Positions 5,467 to 6,896 of a stretch of DNA of 6,896 nt are shown here, piece after piece. Below the pieces are notes generated by a model, which was not told the DNA's origin, ran no database searches, and saw only the letters and a list, made by a program, of their open reading frames with translations. The position numbers and the translations under genes are program-made. Source of the stretch: Paracoccaceae bacterium (lineage in GTDB: Bacteria > Pseudomonadota > Alphaproteobacteria > Rhodobacterales > Rhodobacteraceae); assembly GCA_026709725.1 (NCBI GenBank), contig JAPOSK010000119.1:1-6896 (forward strand). Direction: 5' to 3'. Positions within the stretch are counted from its first letter, which is position 1; the number at the start of each line of letters is the position of its first letter.

Positions 5467-6630
5467 CTAGGACTTGTAGCCGTCAAACCGGAATGAGATG
5501 CAGGTGATGTCATCGGTCTGATCAAGACCCTGGGAAAAGTCATCAATCGACTTCATTATGGAGTCTATGAGATCGTCCTTGCCATCGCGAACGGCCTGGC
5601 TGACGACGTCCATGAGCCGTTCCTCACCATAGAGATCATTCTCCTGATTCGCGGCTTCCGTGACACCATCCGTATACATGATCAGCGTATCGCCGGCGTC
5701 CAGACGGTGTGTCATCTTGTCAAATGACATGTTGAACATACCCAGTGCGATGCCCTCGGGCATCGGCAGGAAGCGCGTCTCGCCGGAGGCTGACACCACA
5801 AGGGGCGGGTTGTGTCCACCATTGGCATAGGTGATCATGCCGGAGCGGGTGTCAACAATCGCATAGAGCACAGTGACGAACATGTTCGCCATGTTGTCCT
5901 CGCAGAGGAATTCGTTGACATCACGGATCACATCTGCCGGATCGAGGGTCCCAATCGCGGTCCCCTTCATCGTTGAGCGTGATGACATCATGAACAGGGC
6001 TGCGGGGACGCCCTTGTCAGAGACATCAGCGATGCACATTCCAACCTTGTCGCCCTCAAGCTGATAGATATCAAAGAAGTCGCCGCCAACATCCCTGGCG
6101 GCCCGCATGGTCCCTGAAATCTCAAAGTTGTCCCCATTCGGGAAGGATTTCGGCAGGATTGACTGCTGCATTGTCGAGGCGATGGAGAGTTCATTGTTTA
6201 TCGAAAGCAGCTCATCGCGTGCGGACATGGCATCATGCCAGATCTGGAGCTGTTCAACAGTCCGCTTGATCGTGACCCGCAGATCATCGAAATCAATGGG
6301 CTTGGTGACGAAATCAAAAGCACCCCGGTTCATCGCCATGCGGATATTCTTCATGTCGCCATAGGCTGAAATGATCACTGACCGGATATCAGGATTGACG
6401 CTTGGAATTTCCTGAAGAAGCGTCAGCCCGTCCATCTCCGGCATGTTGATGTCAGAGAGAACGACCTGGATCGTGTCATCCTCGCGCAGCTTCTGCAGGG
6501 CCTCGACGCCATTATGCGCAAATGTAAAATCGTACTCCTTGCGTCGGATTTCACGTCGCATCCGCTGGAGGAGCAGAGGCTCAAGGTCCGGTTCATCATC
6601 AACGACCAGAATCTTGCACGGTGTCGTCAA
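5467..6630 (-). CDS. Response regulator with RsbU/SpoIIE-type PP2C phosphatase output domain
   Basis: Cytoplasmic signalling protein of 387 residues. Residues 5-125 are a receiver with the acidic pair D11-D12, phosphoacceptor D60, S88, F107 and K110-P111 all in place. A helical linker (about 125-160, ending NNELSIASTMQQSILP) matches the switch helices that precede RsbU-type phosphatases. The PP2C domain runs from about 168 to 383, with metal-binding motifs VGGDFFD (D184), ADVSDKG (D202), YTDGVTEA (D321) and QTDDIT (D373/D374). By family, receiver phosphorylation by a histidine kinase would switch on dephosphorylation of a phospho-STAS antagonist. No kinase gene is in the window. The start is TTG at 6630, backed by AGGAGGAG four bases upstream and by the normal receiver N-terminus (KILVVDDEP); no ATG or GTG fits. 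The next gene, two bases on, is the partner HATPase. Confidence 0.93.
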   Translation of the reverse strand: MTTPCKILVVDDEPDLEPLLLQRMRREIRRKEYDFTFAHNGVEALQKLREDDTIQVVLSDINMPEMDGLTLLQEIPSVNPDIRSVIISAYGDMKNIRMAMNRGAFDFVTKPIDFDDLRVTIKRTVEQLQIWHDAMSARDELLSINNELSIASTMQQSILPKSFPNGDNFEISGTMRAARDVGGDFFDIYQLEGDKVGMCIADVSDKGVPAALFMMSSRSTMKGTAIGTLDPADVIRDVNEFLCEDNMANMFVTVLYAIVDTRSGMITYANGGHNPPLVVSASGETRFLPMPEGIALGMFNMSFDKMTHRLDAGDTLIMYTDGVTEAANQENDLYGEERLMDVVSQAVRDGKDDLIDSIMKSIDDFSQGLDQTDDITCISFRFDGYKS

Positions 6631-6634
6631 GGTA

Positions 6635-6642
6635 CTCCTCCT
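6635..6642 (-). promoter_or_regulatory. Strong ribosome binding site fixing a TTG start
   Basis: AGGAGGAG on the minus strand ends four bases before the TTG at 6630. It decides the start of the receiver-phosphatase gene, because no ATG or GTG lies in frame near the receiver N-terminus. A strong site with a weak start codon implies moderate translation. Confidence 0.75.
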
Positions 6643-6763
6643 CTCTCACGGTTCATTCATGCAAACAAGATCAGCCTTTCTGTCACGGCTGAAATGCCAC
6701 CAATTCCGCGCTCGGAGACGAACGCAGGCGACAGTTTGCCAGAATCTTCGAGCGAATTGAAGA

Positions 6764-6780
6764 GCAAATTGGAAATTTGC
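6764..6780. promoter_or_regulatory. Perfect 7-3-7 dyad upstream of the signalling pair (possible operator)
   Basis: GCAAATT (6764-6770) and AATTTGC (6774-6780) form a perfect inverted repeat with a three-base spacer. It is AT-rich inside a GC-richer region and lies about 134 bases upstream of the phosphatase start, in a 266-base stretch where I see no gene. This is a typical size for a dimeric regulator site. I could not place a convincing promoter next to it, so its role is inference. Confidence 0.4.
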
Positions 6781-6896
6781 ACGATACGGCGCCGGAATCC
6801 TGCCGCAAAATACCCTTCAGGACAGCACCTGCATGCGCCGGAACGACTGCGCTCCGATCTGCAGCCCGCATCGGTGTCAGGGGTCACCGGGCGTCA

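Noticed and set aside
6657..6887. Minus-strand frame of 76 codons upstream of the phosphatase gene
   Set aside because: GTG start without a ribosome site, Cys/Arg-rich N-terminal half, no domain, and it contains the dyad. All three minus frames have stops close to the right edge, so it is not the tail of a gene entering the window.
6833..6896. Possible divergent plus-strand gene starting at ATG 6833 and running off the right edge
   Set aside because: Only about 21 codons are visible, the composition is Cys/Arg-rich and the ribosome site is poorly placed. It cannot be supported.

Overview
The window is a moderately GC-rich bacterial chromosome segment. All six convincing genes lie on the minus strand, so transcription runs from high to low coordinates. 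The style of the genes (a UgpC/MsmK-type ATPase, a Sec-exported periplasmic binding protein, and a receiver-PP2C phosphatase next to a small HATPase) suggests a Gram-negative proteobacterium, probably an alphaproteobacterium. That placement is inference; no marker gene fixes it.

Right part (about 6630 to 5063): a two-gene signalling unit. The first gene encodes a response-regulator receiver joined to an RsbU/SpoIIE-type PP2C serine/threonine phosphatase. It starts at a TTG codon behind a strong Shine-Dalgarno. Two bases after its stop comes a 133-residue HATPase of the RsbW/SpoIIAB anti-sigma kinase type. Together they look like a partner switch: phosphorylation of the receiver would control dephosphorylation of a STAS-domain antagonist, and the HATPase would rephosphorylate that antagonist or bind a target. 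Neither a STAS protein nor a sigma factor is present in the window. About 266 bases upstream hold no supported gene but contain a perfect 7-3-7 dyad.

Middle (5062 to 4572): a 491-base non-coding stretch. It holds three GC-rich stem-loops near the end of the signalling genes and a candidate promoter overlapped by an inverted repeat just before the transporter genes.

Left part (4571 to 269): a complete four-gene carbohydrate ABC importer of the CUT1 type, in the order ATPase, periplasmic solute-binding protein, MalF-like permease, MalG-like permease. Spacing is tight (28 bases, 74 bases, 1 base). The 74-base gap contains a 26-base perfect palindrome, the type of intercistronic hairpin that often protects binding-protein mRNA. 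The transported sugar cannot be named from sequence alone. The last 268 bases (1 to 268) hold no supported gene, only a 14-base palindrome and a 9-base inverted repeat just past the operon.

Nothing here is clearly a novel system. The most interesting points are the split receiver-phosphatase/kinase pair without its substrate, the intercistronic palindrome, and the two promoter-proximal dyads.
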